Of a stretch of DNA of 64,000 bases, positions 46,186-54,743 are shown one piece after another (positions within the stretch are counted from its first letter, which is position 1; each line of letters begins with the position of its first letter). The DNA comes from Endobacter medicaginis (GTDB lineage: Bacteria; Pseudomonadota; Alphaproteobacteria; Acetobacterales; Acetobacteraceae). Made by a program: the position numbers and the translations under genes. The notes beneath the pieces are model-generated. The model had not been told where the DNA came from. It saw only the letters and a program-made list of their open reading frames with translations, and did no database searches. The stretch is from the NCBI RefSeq assembly GCF_014192375.1, contig NZ_JACHXV010000003.1, positions 186,001 through 250,000 of the forward strand, read 5' to 3'.

Positions 46186-46280
46186 GTTCTTTCTTGAAAG
46201 AAAGAACCAAAGAACTTTCATCCGTTGGCTCGGTATTTAACGGATGAAAGTCTTTTTGCTTCTTTTTCTTCAGAAAAAGA
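46186..46280 (+). terminator. Stacked AT-rich hairpins between sucB and lpd
   Basis: Three inverted repeats occur in about 95 bp: GTTCTTTCTT with AAGAAAGAAC (46186-46207), a perfect 13-bp stem ACTTTCATCCGTT/AACGGATGAAAGT (46214-46226 with 46239-46251), and TCTTTTTCT/AGAAAAAGA (46261-46280). The middle one is followed by CTTTTTGC, like an intrinsic terminator. The block is far more AT-rich than the flanking genes. It would reduce read-through into lpd, or act as an mRNA processing and stability signal. Confidence 0.8.
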
Positions 46281-46309
46281 AGAAGACTCACGCATAAAGA
46301 GGCCCCGTC

Positions 46310-48052
<1,743 letters not shown>

Positions 48053-48345
48053 TGCGTTGAGTCATGCTAAATCCGTGGGATGGATTTTGAGTGCACGTCA
48101 GTGTTGGCGATGCTCTTTTCGCTTGGAGAGGAGCATTGCGTGACGGGTTTTGTCGGCGCTGAGTTTCGTGCGGGCGCTCCCATTAAGAAACTGCCCCACA
48201 ATTCATCCCTCAAAGTGTGGTGATCTCGTGTACCACCACACCGTGGGATCATACAGTTTCCCCCTGACCGCGGAGAAGAACCGCATAGTAAGGATTGAAA
48301 ATCTGTGCGGTAGCGGGCAATCGTTCTCTCGGGGGAGTGCGATCC

Positions 48346-49356
48346 TTGGGGCCAGGTGCGACGGATTATGCAGCGCGAATATATGCGCTGAATGACGCGG
48401 ATTTGGAGCGGCTGACTGACGAATGGGTCGCGTCGATGCGGTCGCGCTATCCCGACAGCGACCGTTTCTCCGGTGCAGGAGACATGGGGCGCGATGTCGT
48501 GGGCTATCGCACGGCCGCTCGTTTCGATGGTCCGTGGGACAATTATCAGTGCAAGCAGCTCAGGAAAGCACTGGGCGAACCGGAATTCATCCGTGAGCTG
48601 GGTAAGATATTTTTCCATAGTGCTGCCGGGCATTTCGGCGTCCCCGCGCATTTCTATTACGTCGCTCCGAGGGGAGCGGTCCGGGCCGTTCGAGACCTCA
48701 TAGGTCATCCCAGCAAGATAGGGCCGCGCTTGATCGACCAATGGGGCACCTGGTGTGCCGACGATCTGGTGGAGGGTGAACGTCATCCGCTATCGGACGA
48801 GGTACGCGCGCTCATCGACGCCTTTGACTTCCAGAACGTGTCGCTGCTTGAGGCCGGCAAGCTCGTCCGTACAGACGAGATGAAACCCGTACTAGTCAAA
48901 TGGTTTGACGCGGATCCCGGTGAAGCTCCGGTCGGGAGCGTCCCCGACACGATGCAGCCGGAAGAGGCTGCCTACGTCGCGCAGCTTCTCGCCGCCTATC
49001 AGGAACAGGGCGCACCGTCTTACACCACGGGTGACAAAGCTCTTGGTGATGCCAAGTTCGGCGCTCATTTCCGCGTTCAACGGGAGCGGTTCTTCGATGC
49101 CGCTTCCTTTAAGCGCTATTACAGGGACAGCACAGAACCAGCCGTGCTCGCCACATTCGAGAAGGACATCTTCCACGGCGTGTTCGACACCCATGGTCTC
49201 TCGCACGCCGACATAATGGCGAAGATCGCAGCCGTCATGAATGAAGCCAAGAGCGTGTCGGTCTCGGGTGTCCTCGGTAAATATGCGCGGGTTCCCGTGA
49301 AGCAAGGCGTCTGCCACCACTTCGCCAACGACGGAGTGCTCCCGTGGGTGAAGTGA
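48346..49356 (+). CDS. PD-(D/E)XK nuclease-like component of an ABC-three-component (ABC-3C) system
   Basis: This protein of about 336 residues is the first gene of a three-gene operon. Near its N-terminus the pattern GDMGRDVVGYRTAARFDGPW...YQCKQL (Asp about 46-50, Gln68-Cys-Lys70) matches the Asp and Q-x-K of restriction-endonuclease-like folds. An upstream acidic residue (ERLTDEW) may complete the site. The remaining 230 residues (HFGVPAHFYYVAPRGAVRAV, IGPRLIDQWGTWC and a His/Cys-containing end) resemble the C-terminal domains of ABC-3C first components. TTG 48346 follows GGGGGAG at 8 nt; TTG 48295 is the longer alternative. Its stop overlaps the next start. Nuclease activity is inferred, not demonstrated. 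Confidence 0.72.
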   Translation: MGPGATDYAARIYALNDADLERLTDEWVASMRSRYPDSDRFSGAGDMGRDVVGYRTAARFDGPWDNYQCKQLRKALGEPEFIRELGKIFFHSAAGHFGVPAHFYYVAPRGAVRAVRDLIGHPSKIGPRLIDQWGTWCADDLVEGERHPLSDEVRALIDAFDFQNVSLLEAGKLVRTDEMKPVLVKWFDADPGEAPVGSVPDTMQPEEAAYVAQLLAAYQEQGAPSYTTGDKALGDAKFGAHFRVQRERFFDAASFKRYYRDSTEPAVLATFEKDIFHGVFDTHGLSHADIMAKIAAVMNEAKSVSVSGVLGKYARVPVKQGVCHHFANDGVLPWVK

Positions 49357-49853
49357 TGATGGCAGCGCTGGGCGATGTGCCTCTGTTCAACAGTCCGTTG
49401 GAGACGGGCCTGCGTGCCTTGGTCGTGCTCGATGCTTTTTATCCTCGGCCCTGCACCATCAGCGAGCTGACGTGGTTCGACCACCTCGTCGTGCATACAG
49501 CCGACGTGGAAGGCCCCAGCAGCCTGCACCCCGACCTGCCGTCACGCGGGGGTGAACTGCTCGTGCGCCGGCAGCTGATCGACGAGGGCGTTCATTTGCT
49601 GCTGAACGCCGGTCTTATTGCCCTCGTCGATGGAGCGGACGGGGTACGATACGTGGCCGGGGAGGAGGCTCCGTCATTCATCGAGCTCATGGAAGCGACC
49701 TATAGCGCGCGCTTGAAATCGTGTGCGGAATGGCTCGCGGATCGGTTCGGCGCGCTCCCGGAAGAGGAGTTACGAACCGTCGTGCACCAGCGGCTCGGGC
49801 GGTGGACGCTTGAGTTCCAGGGGGAAGGCACACTCTACGAGCCGTCTGCATGA
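49356..49853 (+). CDS. ABC-three-component system middle component (MC2-like)
   Basis: This 165-residue, mostly helical protein has a likely winged-helix arrangement. The conserved-looking opening VPLFNSPLETGLRALVVLDAFYPRPCTISELTWFDHLVVHTADVEGP...LHPDLPSRGGELLVRRQLIDEGVHLLLNAGLI resembles what I know of the ABC-3C middle component 2 family, with no enzymatic motif. In ABC-3C systems this piece is thought to link the ATPase to the effector. ATG 49356 overlaps the upstream stop by one base; ATG 49359 and GTG 49344 are alternatives. The stop overlaps the ATPase start by 4 nt. Confidence 0.78.
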   Translation: MMAALGDVPLFNSPLETGLRALVVLDAFYPRPCTISELTWFDHLVVHTADVEGPSSLHPDLPSRGGELLVRRQLIDEGVHLLLNAGLIALVDGADGVRYVAGEEAPSFIELMEATYSARLKSCAEWLADRFGALPEEELRTVVHQRLGRWTLEFQGEGTLYEPSA

Positions 49854-51730
49854 TCGCGCGCCTGGTATTCCGGCATCTGTCGTTCATCGGCGCCGCGAAG
49901 CCGGTGAGCACGCTCCCGTTCGCCGATGGCCCCAACGTCATCTATGGCGCCTCGAACACCGGCAAGTCGTTCACGCTCGCCGCCCTGCAATTCATGCTGG
50001 GGAAGTCGACGCCGCTTCCTGTGATCGAACAGCTCGACGGCTATGAAGCGGTCCTGCTGGGTCTCGACGTCCCTTCGCTCGGGCCGATCACCCTTTATCG
50101 CGGTATTCAGGGCGCCGGGTTCCGGCTTTACGAAGGACTGCATCACGAACCGCCGCCGGGCCTTCCCTTTCGGGTGCTGGATGCGGAATATGACGCCCGC
50201 ACGGAGAACATCACCAGCGTCCTCCTTGGCGCGCTGGGACTGGGCGGGAAGTTCGTCGTCAAGAACGAGAATGGCGAGAAGAACAGTGTCACGCTCCGAT
50301 CCCTCGACCCCTTCATCTTCGTGGACGAGGGCTCGATCATCGATGCGCGCAGCCCGATCCTGTCCGGCCAATACACGAGCGCAACGGCGGAAAAGAATTT
50401 CTTCCGCCTGCTTTTGACCGGGCGGGACGATTCCGCGATCGTGGCGGTGGTCCCACCCAAGATCCGAAAGGCCCGCCAGGAAGGCCAGAAGGAACTGCTG
50501 GAGGAATGGATCGCGTCGCTGGACGCGCAGATCGACGCGATCGGCATCCCTCGTCACCAGCTCGACGATCAAAGCAAGCGGATCGACGCCTCGCTGATTG
50601 CCATCAAAGGTGATCTCGCCACGCGTCAGCGCCGGATCGACGAGGTCACACGCGAGCGGCGGCGCATGGTCGACGAAGCGGATCGTGTGACCGCCCAGGC
50701 CCGCGAGATCGAGCTGACCCTGGCCCGGTTCGCGCGGCTGATGGAGGTCTATGAATCCGACGTCGAGCGCCTTGAGGCCCTGGAGCAGGGTGGCCATCTC
50801 CTTCTTGCGCGGCTCGACCGCCCTTGCCCCTTATGTGGTGCCGAGGTTGATCATCAGCACCATCGTGGGCGGCAGGATGTCGAGCGTTCACCGGTAGCGG
50901 CCCGCGTCGAGATTGCACGGATCGATCGGGAACGCCGGGATCTGGTCGCCACGATGAACGGGCTTGAGGCAGATTTCGCCACCAATCTCGTGACGTCGGA
51001 ACGGCTGCAACGGCGAATGGCAGCGGCGGAGCGGATTCTCGGCGCCCTTCGTCCGGAGGAATCGGGATTACGCGATAAATACGAACAGAGGATCGAAGCG
51101 CGGGACACCGTTCGCGAACGCCTAAAGTTGTTTGAAGAGCGGGATCGCCTCGCCGTGCAATTGTCTCAGGTCACGACGGCCCCAACTGCGGCCAAGCCGA
51201 AACTCACCGTCGGCATCGACGGGCCGACTGGCCATGAATTTGCCAGCAAGGTGTCTGAGGTGCTCCAAGCTTGGAAGTTTCCAGGGAATCCGACCGTGTC
51301 GTTCGACAGTCAGACGCAGGATATACGTCTGGACGGCAAGGAGCGCGGTGCAAACGGAAAGGGCGTCCGCGCTATCCTCCACTCAGCGTTCAAGGTCGCG
51401 GTTTTGCTCTACTGTCAGGACAAAGGCCTATCTCATCCTGGCGTGTTGGCGCTCGACACGCCGCTTCTCACCTACCGAGAGCCGATCCGGGTGCCACGCC
51501 ACGGCGCGTTGGCTACCGATGAGAAAGAGCTGGCCGCGACCACGCTATACGAGCATTTCTACCTTCATCTGGCCAGCCTCAGTGGGCGCGCGCAGTTCAT
51601 TATCCTTGAGAACAGCGATCCGCCTAGCGATCTCGTGGACCGACTTTCGGTGCAGACCTTCACGGGGGATTTGGCGGATGGACGTAGCGGATTGCTTCCC
51701 TCCGTCAGTGGTTCGCCAACTGTTTCGTGA
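49850..51730 (+). CDS. SMC/Rad50-like ABC ATPase of the ABC-3C system
   Basis: This 626-residue protein has Walker A GASNTGKS at residues 33-40, long charged coiled coils (about 200-440) and a zinc-hook-like CPLC in the middle (RPCPLCGAEVDHQHH, about 325). The C-terminal half supplies a signature-like GANGKGVRAILHSAFKVAVLLYC and Walker B/D-loop HPGVLALDTPLLTYREP. These features, including HPG-DTPL, are those of ABC-3C ATPases related to RecN/SMC. It is likely a DNA-associated motor that controls the nuclease-like partner. It is the last gene of the operon. Codon use is less GC-biased than in sucA or pdxA. Confidence 0.85.
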   Translation: MIARLVFRHLSFIGAAKPVSTLPFADGPNVIYGASNTGKSFTLAALQFMLGKSTPLPVIEQLDGYEAVLLGLDVPSLGPITLYRGIQGAGFRLYEGLHHEPPPGLPFRVLDAEYDARTENITSVLLGALGLGGKFVVKNENGEKNSVTLRSLDPFIFVDEGSIIDARSPILSGQYTSATAEKNFFRLLLTGRDDSAIVAVVPPKIRKARQEGQKELLEEWIASLDAQIDAIGIPRHQLDDQSKRIDASLIAIKGDLATRQRRIDEVTRERRRMVDEADRVTAQAREIELTLARFARLMEVYESDVERLEALEQGGHLLLARLDRPCPLCGAEVDHQHHRGRQDVERSPVAARVEIARIDRERRDLVATMNGLEADFATNLVTSERLQRRMAAAERILGALRPEESGLRDKYEQRIEARDTVRERLKLFEERDRLAVQLSQVTTAPTAAKPKLTVGIDGPTGHEFASKVSEVLQAWKFPGNPTVSFDSQTQDIRLDGKERGANGKGVRAILHSAFKVAVLLYCQDKGLSHPGVLALDTPLLTYREPIRVPRHGALATDEKELAATTLYEHFYLHLASLSGRAQFIILENSDPPSDLVDRLSVQTFTGDLADGRSGLLPSVSGSPTVS

Positions 51731-52072
51731 TCCACCCGTTGCGATTTTGTTAAGTGGGCAGGCAAGATCGTGGGGAATGAACGCAAGGTCGGTTGCCCGG
51801 CAAAAAAATCAGACAAGCGCTTAATTCTTGCGGTTAACGTTCACGAGAACTGGGCGCCCTTGTTGGTCGCTCAGCGTCCGAAGGCACCCTCCCAAAACCA
51901 GCCATCCGGAAAACACCTGGGGCTGTTGAAATGCGCCACTGGTGGCCGGTGCAGTTGGGGGCGGAATGACACCCAAAGGTTTCGCGGTCCCGTCCCCCAT
52001 GGGATCGTTGATCGGGAATGGCTGGGTGCCGGCTACAGCGGCCGGTGCGATCGAACCCCGGCCGCCACGACG
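51731..52072. other. Intergenic stretch after the ABC-3C operon, no gene seen
   Basis: About 340 bp with no credible coding region. A weak plus-strand frame (51770-52252) lacks a ribosome-binding site and domain character. The stretch has moderate AT content and leads into the VOC remnant, and it probably marks decayed DNA at the island. Confidence 0.5.
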
Positions 52073-52201
52073 CTATTTGTGTCGCTCGCGAAACCTGATG
52101 CGGTTTCCGAAGGGATCATGCGCCTGTATCTGATCGCCCACAGCAAGCCCCAGCACGTGATTGTTAGAAGGCGAGCCCCCCACCTTGATCCAGCCGGCAT
52201 T
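52073..52201 (-). pseudogene. Remnant of a VOC-family (glyoxalase-like) gene, C-terminus only
   Basis: On the minus strand the last 35 or so codons before a TAG read ...SNNHVLGLAVGDQIQAHDPFGNRIRF.... This ends with DPFGNRIRFRE, a typical closing motif of VOC proteins (metal-ligand Glu near the end). No VOC N-terminal half exists upstream, where the tacA hairpin and gene begin. It is probably a host gene cut by insertion of the toxin-antitoxin module. The assignment rests on a short motif. Confidence 0.5.
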
Positions 52202-52211
52202 TGGCCGTACA

Positions 52212-52238
52212 TTTCCCATGGAGGTCCGCCATGGGAAA
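52212..52238 (+). promoter_or_regulatory. Hairpin/operator over the tacA ribosome-binding site and start codon
   Basis: TTTCCCATGG (52212-52221) and CCATGGGAAA (52229-52238) form a perfect 10-bp inverted repeat with a 7-nt loop. The Shine-Dalgarno GGAGG starts at the top of the left arm and sits mainly in the loop, and ATG 52231 lies in the right arm. As DNA it is a symmetric site for a ribbon-helix-helix dimer; as RNA it could mask translation initiation. Confidence 0.75.
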
Positions 52239-52530
52239 AAGCGCACGGGTGATGGTCGATCGTGCACGCGGCGAGCGACTGGAAGCTCGCATCACGTCTG
52301 CCCAAAAGGCCCTGATCCAGCGCGCTGCCGAGCTCGAGGGCCGCAGCGTCACCGATTACGTGGTCAGCAGCGTGCAGGACGCGGCCAGGCGGACCGTGGA
52401 GGCGCACGAGGTGATGGTGCTGGGCGCCGCCCAGAGCCGGGCCTTCGTCGATGCCCTGCTCGATCCGCCGCCGCTCGGCGACCGCCTGGCCGACAGTGTC
52501 CGGCGGCATCGGGATGCCACTGGCGGCTGA
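52231..52530 (+). CDS. tacA: DUF1778 (TacA-like) antitoxin
   Basis: This 99-residue protein has an N-terminal ribbon-helix-helix (RLEARITSAQKALIQRAAELEGRSVTDYVVSSVQDAARRTVEAHEV) followed by a short toxin-binding tail (LLDPPPLGDRLADSVRRH). TacA-type antitoxins neutralise the GNAT toxin and repress their own operon with it. ATG 52231 has GGAGG at 6 nt inside a perfect hairpin. The stop overlaps the toxin gene by 17 nt, the usual tight pairing. The gene symbol is by family analogy. Confidence 0.9.
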   Translation: MGKSARVMVDRARGERLEARITSAQKALIQRAAELEGRSVTDYVVSSVQDAARRTVEAHEVMVLGAAQSRAFVDALLDPPPLGDRLADSVRRHRDATGG

Positions 52531-53047
52531 CCCGTCCTTGGACCGCGGCATCCTTCGTATCCAGCCTCTGGCCACGACCCACGATCGCCTCGGCTTTTCC
52601 TGCGGCGTGCCGGCGCTCGACCGCTATCTGCGCGAGCAGGCGGGTCAGGATGCTCGTCGGCGCGTGGCGGCCCCGTTCGTGGCGACGACCGACGGCGTCA
52701 GGGTGATCGGTTTCTACACCCTGTCCGCCACGTCGATCGAACTGTCCGACATTCCCCCCGCACAGGCGAGGAAGCTGCCGCGCTATCCCCGCCTGCCGGC
52801 CACCCTTCTCGGCCGTCTCGCCACCGACCTGTCCGTCCGCGGCACCGGGCTGGGCCGGGTATTGCTGGTGGATGCGATCACCCGCGCGGTTCGCAGCGAG
52901 ATCGCCTCCTTCACCATGGTGCTGGACGCCAAGGACGAGTCTGCCGCGTCGTTCTGCGCCCGCGAGGGTTTCATCCGCCTGCCCGGCACCCCGATCCGCT
53001 TCGTCCGGCGTATGGACGATCTTGCCGCCGTGGTCGGCGCGCCATGA
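52514..53047 (+). CDS. tacT: GNAT-family (TacT-like) acetyltransferase toxin
   Basis: This 177-residue GNAT protein has the TacT-type N-terminus (FSCGVPALDRYLREQAGQDARRRVAAPFV), the acetyl-CoA pyrophosphate loop VRGTGLGRVLLVDA and the late catalytic region FCAREGF. TacT toxins acetylate the amino group of charged aminoacyl-tRNAs and stop translation. It overlaps the antitoxin by 17 nt. Its last 4 nt (ATGA) overlap the pdxA start, tying the toxin module to a vitamin B6 gene. ATG 52514 is the start that gives the family length. Confidence 0.9.
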   Translation: MPLAADPSLDRGILRIQPLATTHDRLGFSCGVPALDRYLREQAGQDARRRVAAPFVATTDGVRVIGFYTLSATSIELSDIPPAQARKLPRYPRLPATLLGRLATDLSVRGTGLGRVLLVDAITRAVRSEIASFTMVLDAKDESAASFCAREGFIRLPGTPIRFVRRMDDLAAVVGAP

Positions 53048-54048
53048 CCGCTCCTGCCCGGGGTCGGCTATCCTCGACCGCAGCACCGCTCGCGCTCACC
53101 ATGGGCGACCCGGCCGGCATCGGCCCCGAACTCATCGTCCGCGCCTGGCGAAACGGTGCCCCGCCGTTCATCGCGATTTGCGATCCTTGCTTGCTGGACG
53201 CGCCAATGATCGAAATCGACGCCGATACCGGTCTTTCGTGTGTACACGACGTGTACACCCGCGCCCTCCCGGTCCTGTCCGGCCTCCGCCTCGCCGCCCC
53301 CGCCATCCCCGGCCACCCCGACCCGGCCAACGCCCCGGCGGTGATCGCCGCCATCGAGACCGCCGTCCGCCTCGCGCAGTCCGGCGCCGTCTCCGCCATC
53401 GTCACCAGCCCGATCAGCAAGGCGGTGCTCAAGGCCGCCGGCTTCCCCCATCCCGGCCACACCGAGTTCCTCGCCGCACTCACCGGCACCTCGGGAGGCG
53501 AGGTGATGATGCTCGCCGGCCCCGACCTGCGCGTCGTGCTCGCCACCGTGCACCTGCCGCTCCGCCGCGCCATCGAGACCCTCGACACCGACACCATCAT
53601 CCGCACCGGCCGCATCACCGCCGCCGCTCTTGCGCGCGATTTCGCCATCGCTTCCCCCCGCATCGCGGTGGCCGGCCTCAACCCGCATGCCGGCGAGGCG
53701 GGCCATCTCGGCTCGGAGGAAGCCGACATCGTCGCCCCCGCCATCGCCGCCCTGCGTGCGGAGGGGATCGACGCCACCGGCCCGCATCCGCCCGACACCC
53801 TGTTCACCGCCACCGCCCGGGCGCGCTACGACGCCGCCCTGTGCCTCTATCACGACCAGGGCCTGATCCCGCTCAAGACGCTGGACGTCGCCAACAGCGT
53901 CAACGTCACCCTCGGCCTGCCGATCGTGCGCACCTCCCCCGATCACGGCACCGCCTTCGACATCGCCGGCCGGGGCATCGCCGATCCGTCGAGCCTGATC
54001 GCGGCCCTGCGGCTGGCGGCGACGATGGCGGCGCGCCGTCAGTCCTGA
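53044..54048 (+). CDS. pdxA: 4-hydroxythreonine-4-phosphate dehydrogenase PdxA
   Basis: PdxA oxidises 4-phosphohydroxy-L-threonine in the DXP-dependent pyridoxal phosphate pathway. The 334-residue sequence has the substrate/NAD region GDPAGIGPELIVRAW, SPISKAVLKAAGFPHPGHTEFLA (a metal His), GLNPHAGEAGHLGSEE and YHDQGLIPLKTLDVANSVNVTLGLPIVRTSPDHGTA (metal His). The ATG overlaps the TacT stop by 4 nt. The 3' end overlaps the convergent lipocalin gene by 10 bp. Elsewhere pdxA commonly sits with ksgA or surA, so this upstream neighbour is unusual. Confidence 0.96.
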   Translation: MTAPARGRLSSTAAPLALTMGDPAGIGPELIVRAWRNGAPPFIAICDPCLLDAPMIEIDADTGLSCVHDVYTRALPVLSGLRLAAPAIPGHPDPANAPAVIAAIETAVRLAQSGAVSAIVTSPISKAVLKAAGFPHPGHTEFLAALTGTSGGEVMMLAGPDLRVVLATVHLPLRRAIETLDTDTIIRTGRITAAALARDFAIASPRIAVAGLNPHAGEAGHLGSEEADIVAPAIAALRAEGIDATGPHPPDTLFTATARARYDAALCLYHDQGLIPLKTLDVANSVNVTLGLPIVRTSPDHGTAFDIAGRGIADPSSLIAALRLAATMAARRQS

Positions 54049-54623
54049 CGGGTCCAGCGCAGCATCGAGATGTCGTAGCCCAGGGCCGCCGCCCGCCCGG
54101 CCAGCGCCTTCGCCTCCTCGGGCGTGAGCACCGCGCGCCGGCTCAGCAGCCACAGATACCGCCCCGACGGATCGCCCACCACCGACCAGCCCGCCGCGTC
54201 GTCATGGTCGAGGATCCAGTAATCCGCGACATAGAACGGCCCGAAGAAACTCACCTTGAGCTTCGCGCCCCCCGAGCCGTCCACCACATACGCACGGCCG
54301 CGGGCCTGACTCGCGCGGCCGTTCGCCTCGATGCAGCCGTTGACGATCCCGATGCGCCCGTCCGTGCCCAGGGTGTAGTCGGCGGTGACATGGTCGCAGC
54401 CACGCTCGAAGACCTGCTCGTAGCGGGCGATCTCGTACCAGCGACCGAGATAGCGTGCCAGATCCACCGCGCCGCGCGGCTGCGGCACGTCGGGATTGCC
54501 GACCGGATGGCGCATCAGCAGCGCGCAGCCTCCCAGTGCCAGCGCCGTCGCGGCGACGGCAACGGTGGCGATCAATGGCGCGGGCAATGGCGCGGGGCGG
54601 TGCAGGCGGACGGATCTGGTCAT
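54039..54623 (-). CDS. blc: Bacterial lipocalin, outer-membrane lipoprotein (Blc-like)
   Basis: This 194-residue precursor has a lipobox (LALGGC, Cys about residue 33). A lipocalin beta-barrel follows, with the opening YLGRWYEIARYEQVFERGCDHVTADYTL, NGCIEANGRASQARGRAYV, LKVSFFGPFYVADYWILDHD and YLWLLSRRAVLTPEEAKAL. These blocks are diagnostic of the Blc/apolipoprotein-D group, which binds lysophospholipids or fatty acids at the outer membrane. It converges with pdxA with a 10-bp overlap and diverges from egtB. Confidence 0.93.
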   Translation of the reverse strand: MTRSVRLHRPAPLPAPLIATVAVAATALALGGCALLMRHPVGNPDVPQPRGAVDLARYLGRWYEIARYEQVFERGCDHVTADYTLGTDGRIGIVNGCIEANGRASQARGRAYVVDGSGGAKLKVSFFGPFYVADYWILDHDDAAGWSVVGDPSGRYLWLLSRRAVLTPEEAKALAGRAAALGYDISMLRWTRQD

Positions 54624-54743
54624 GCCACCGGCAACGACGATCGGGGCCGATGGATGCGGCGGGACGTGAAACCGGATCGACCGATGCCACGTATAGCGCT
54701 CACAGACGCGATCGACGTCATCCCCTGACTGTCAGGCCGACCC

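Noticed and set aside
48067-48786. A minus-strand frame of 239 codons at the left of the ABC-3C operon, considered as a transposase or decayed gene
   Set aside because: No domain or start signal was recognised, and its left half overlaps the nuclease-like gene, so only non-coding DNA is supported between 48053 and about 48345.
51770-52252. Plus-strand frame of 160 codons between the ABC-3C ATPase gene and tacA
   Set aside because: No ribosome-binding site, no coherent domain, and it overlaps the better VOC remnant on the other strand.
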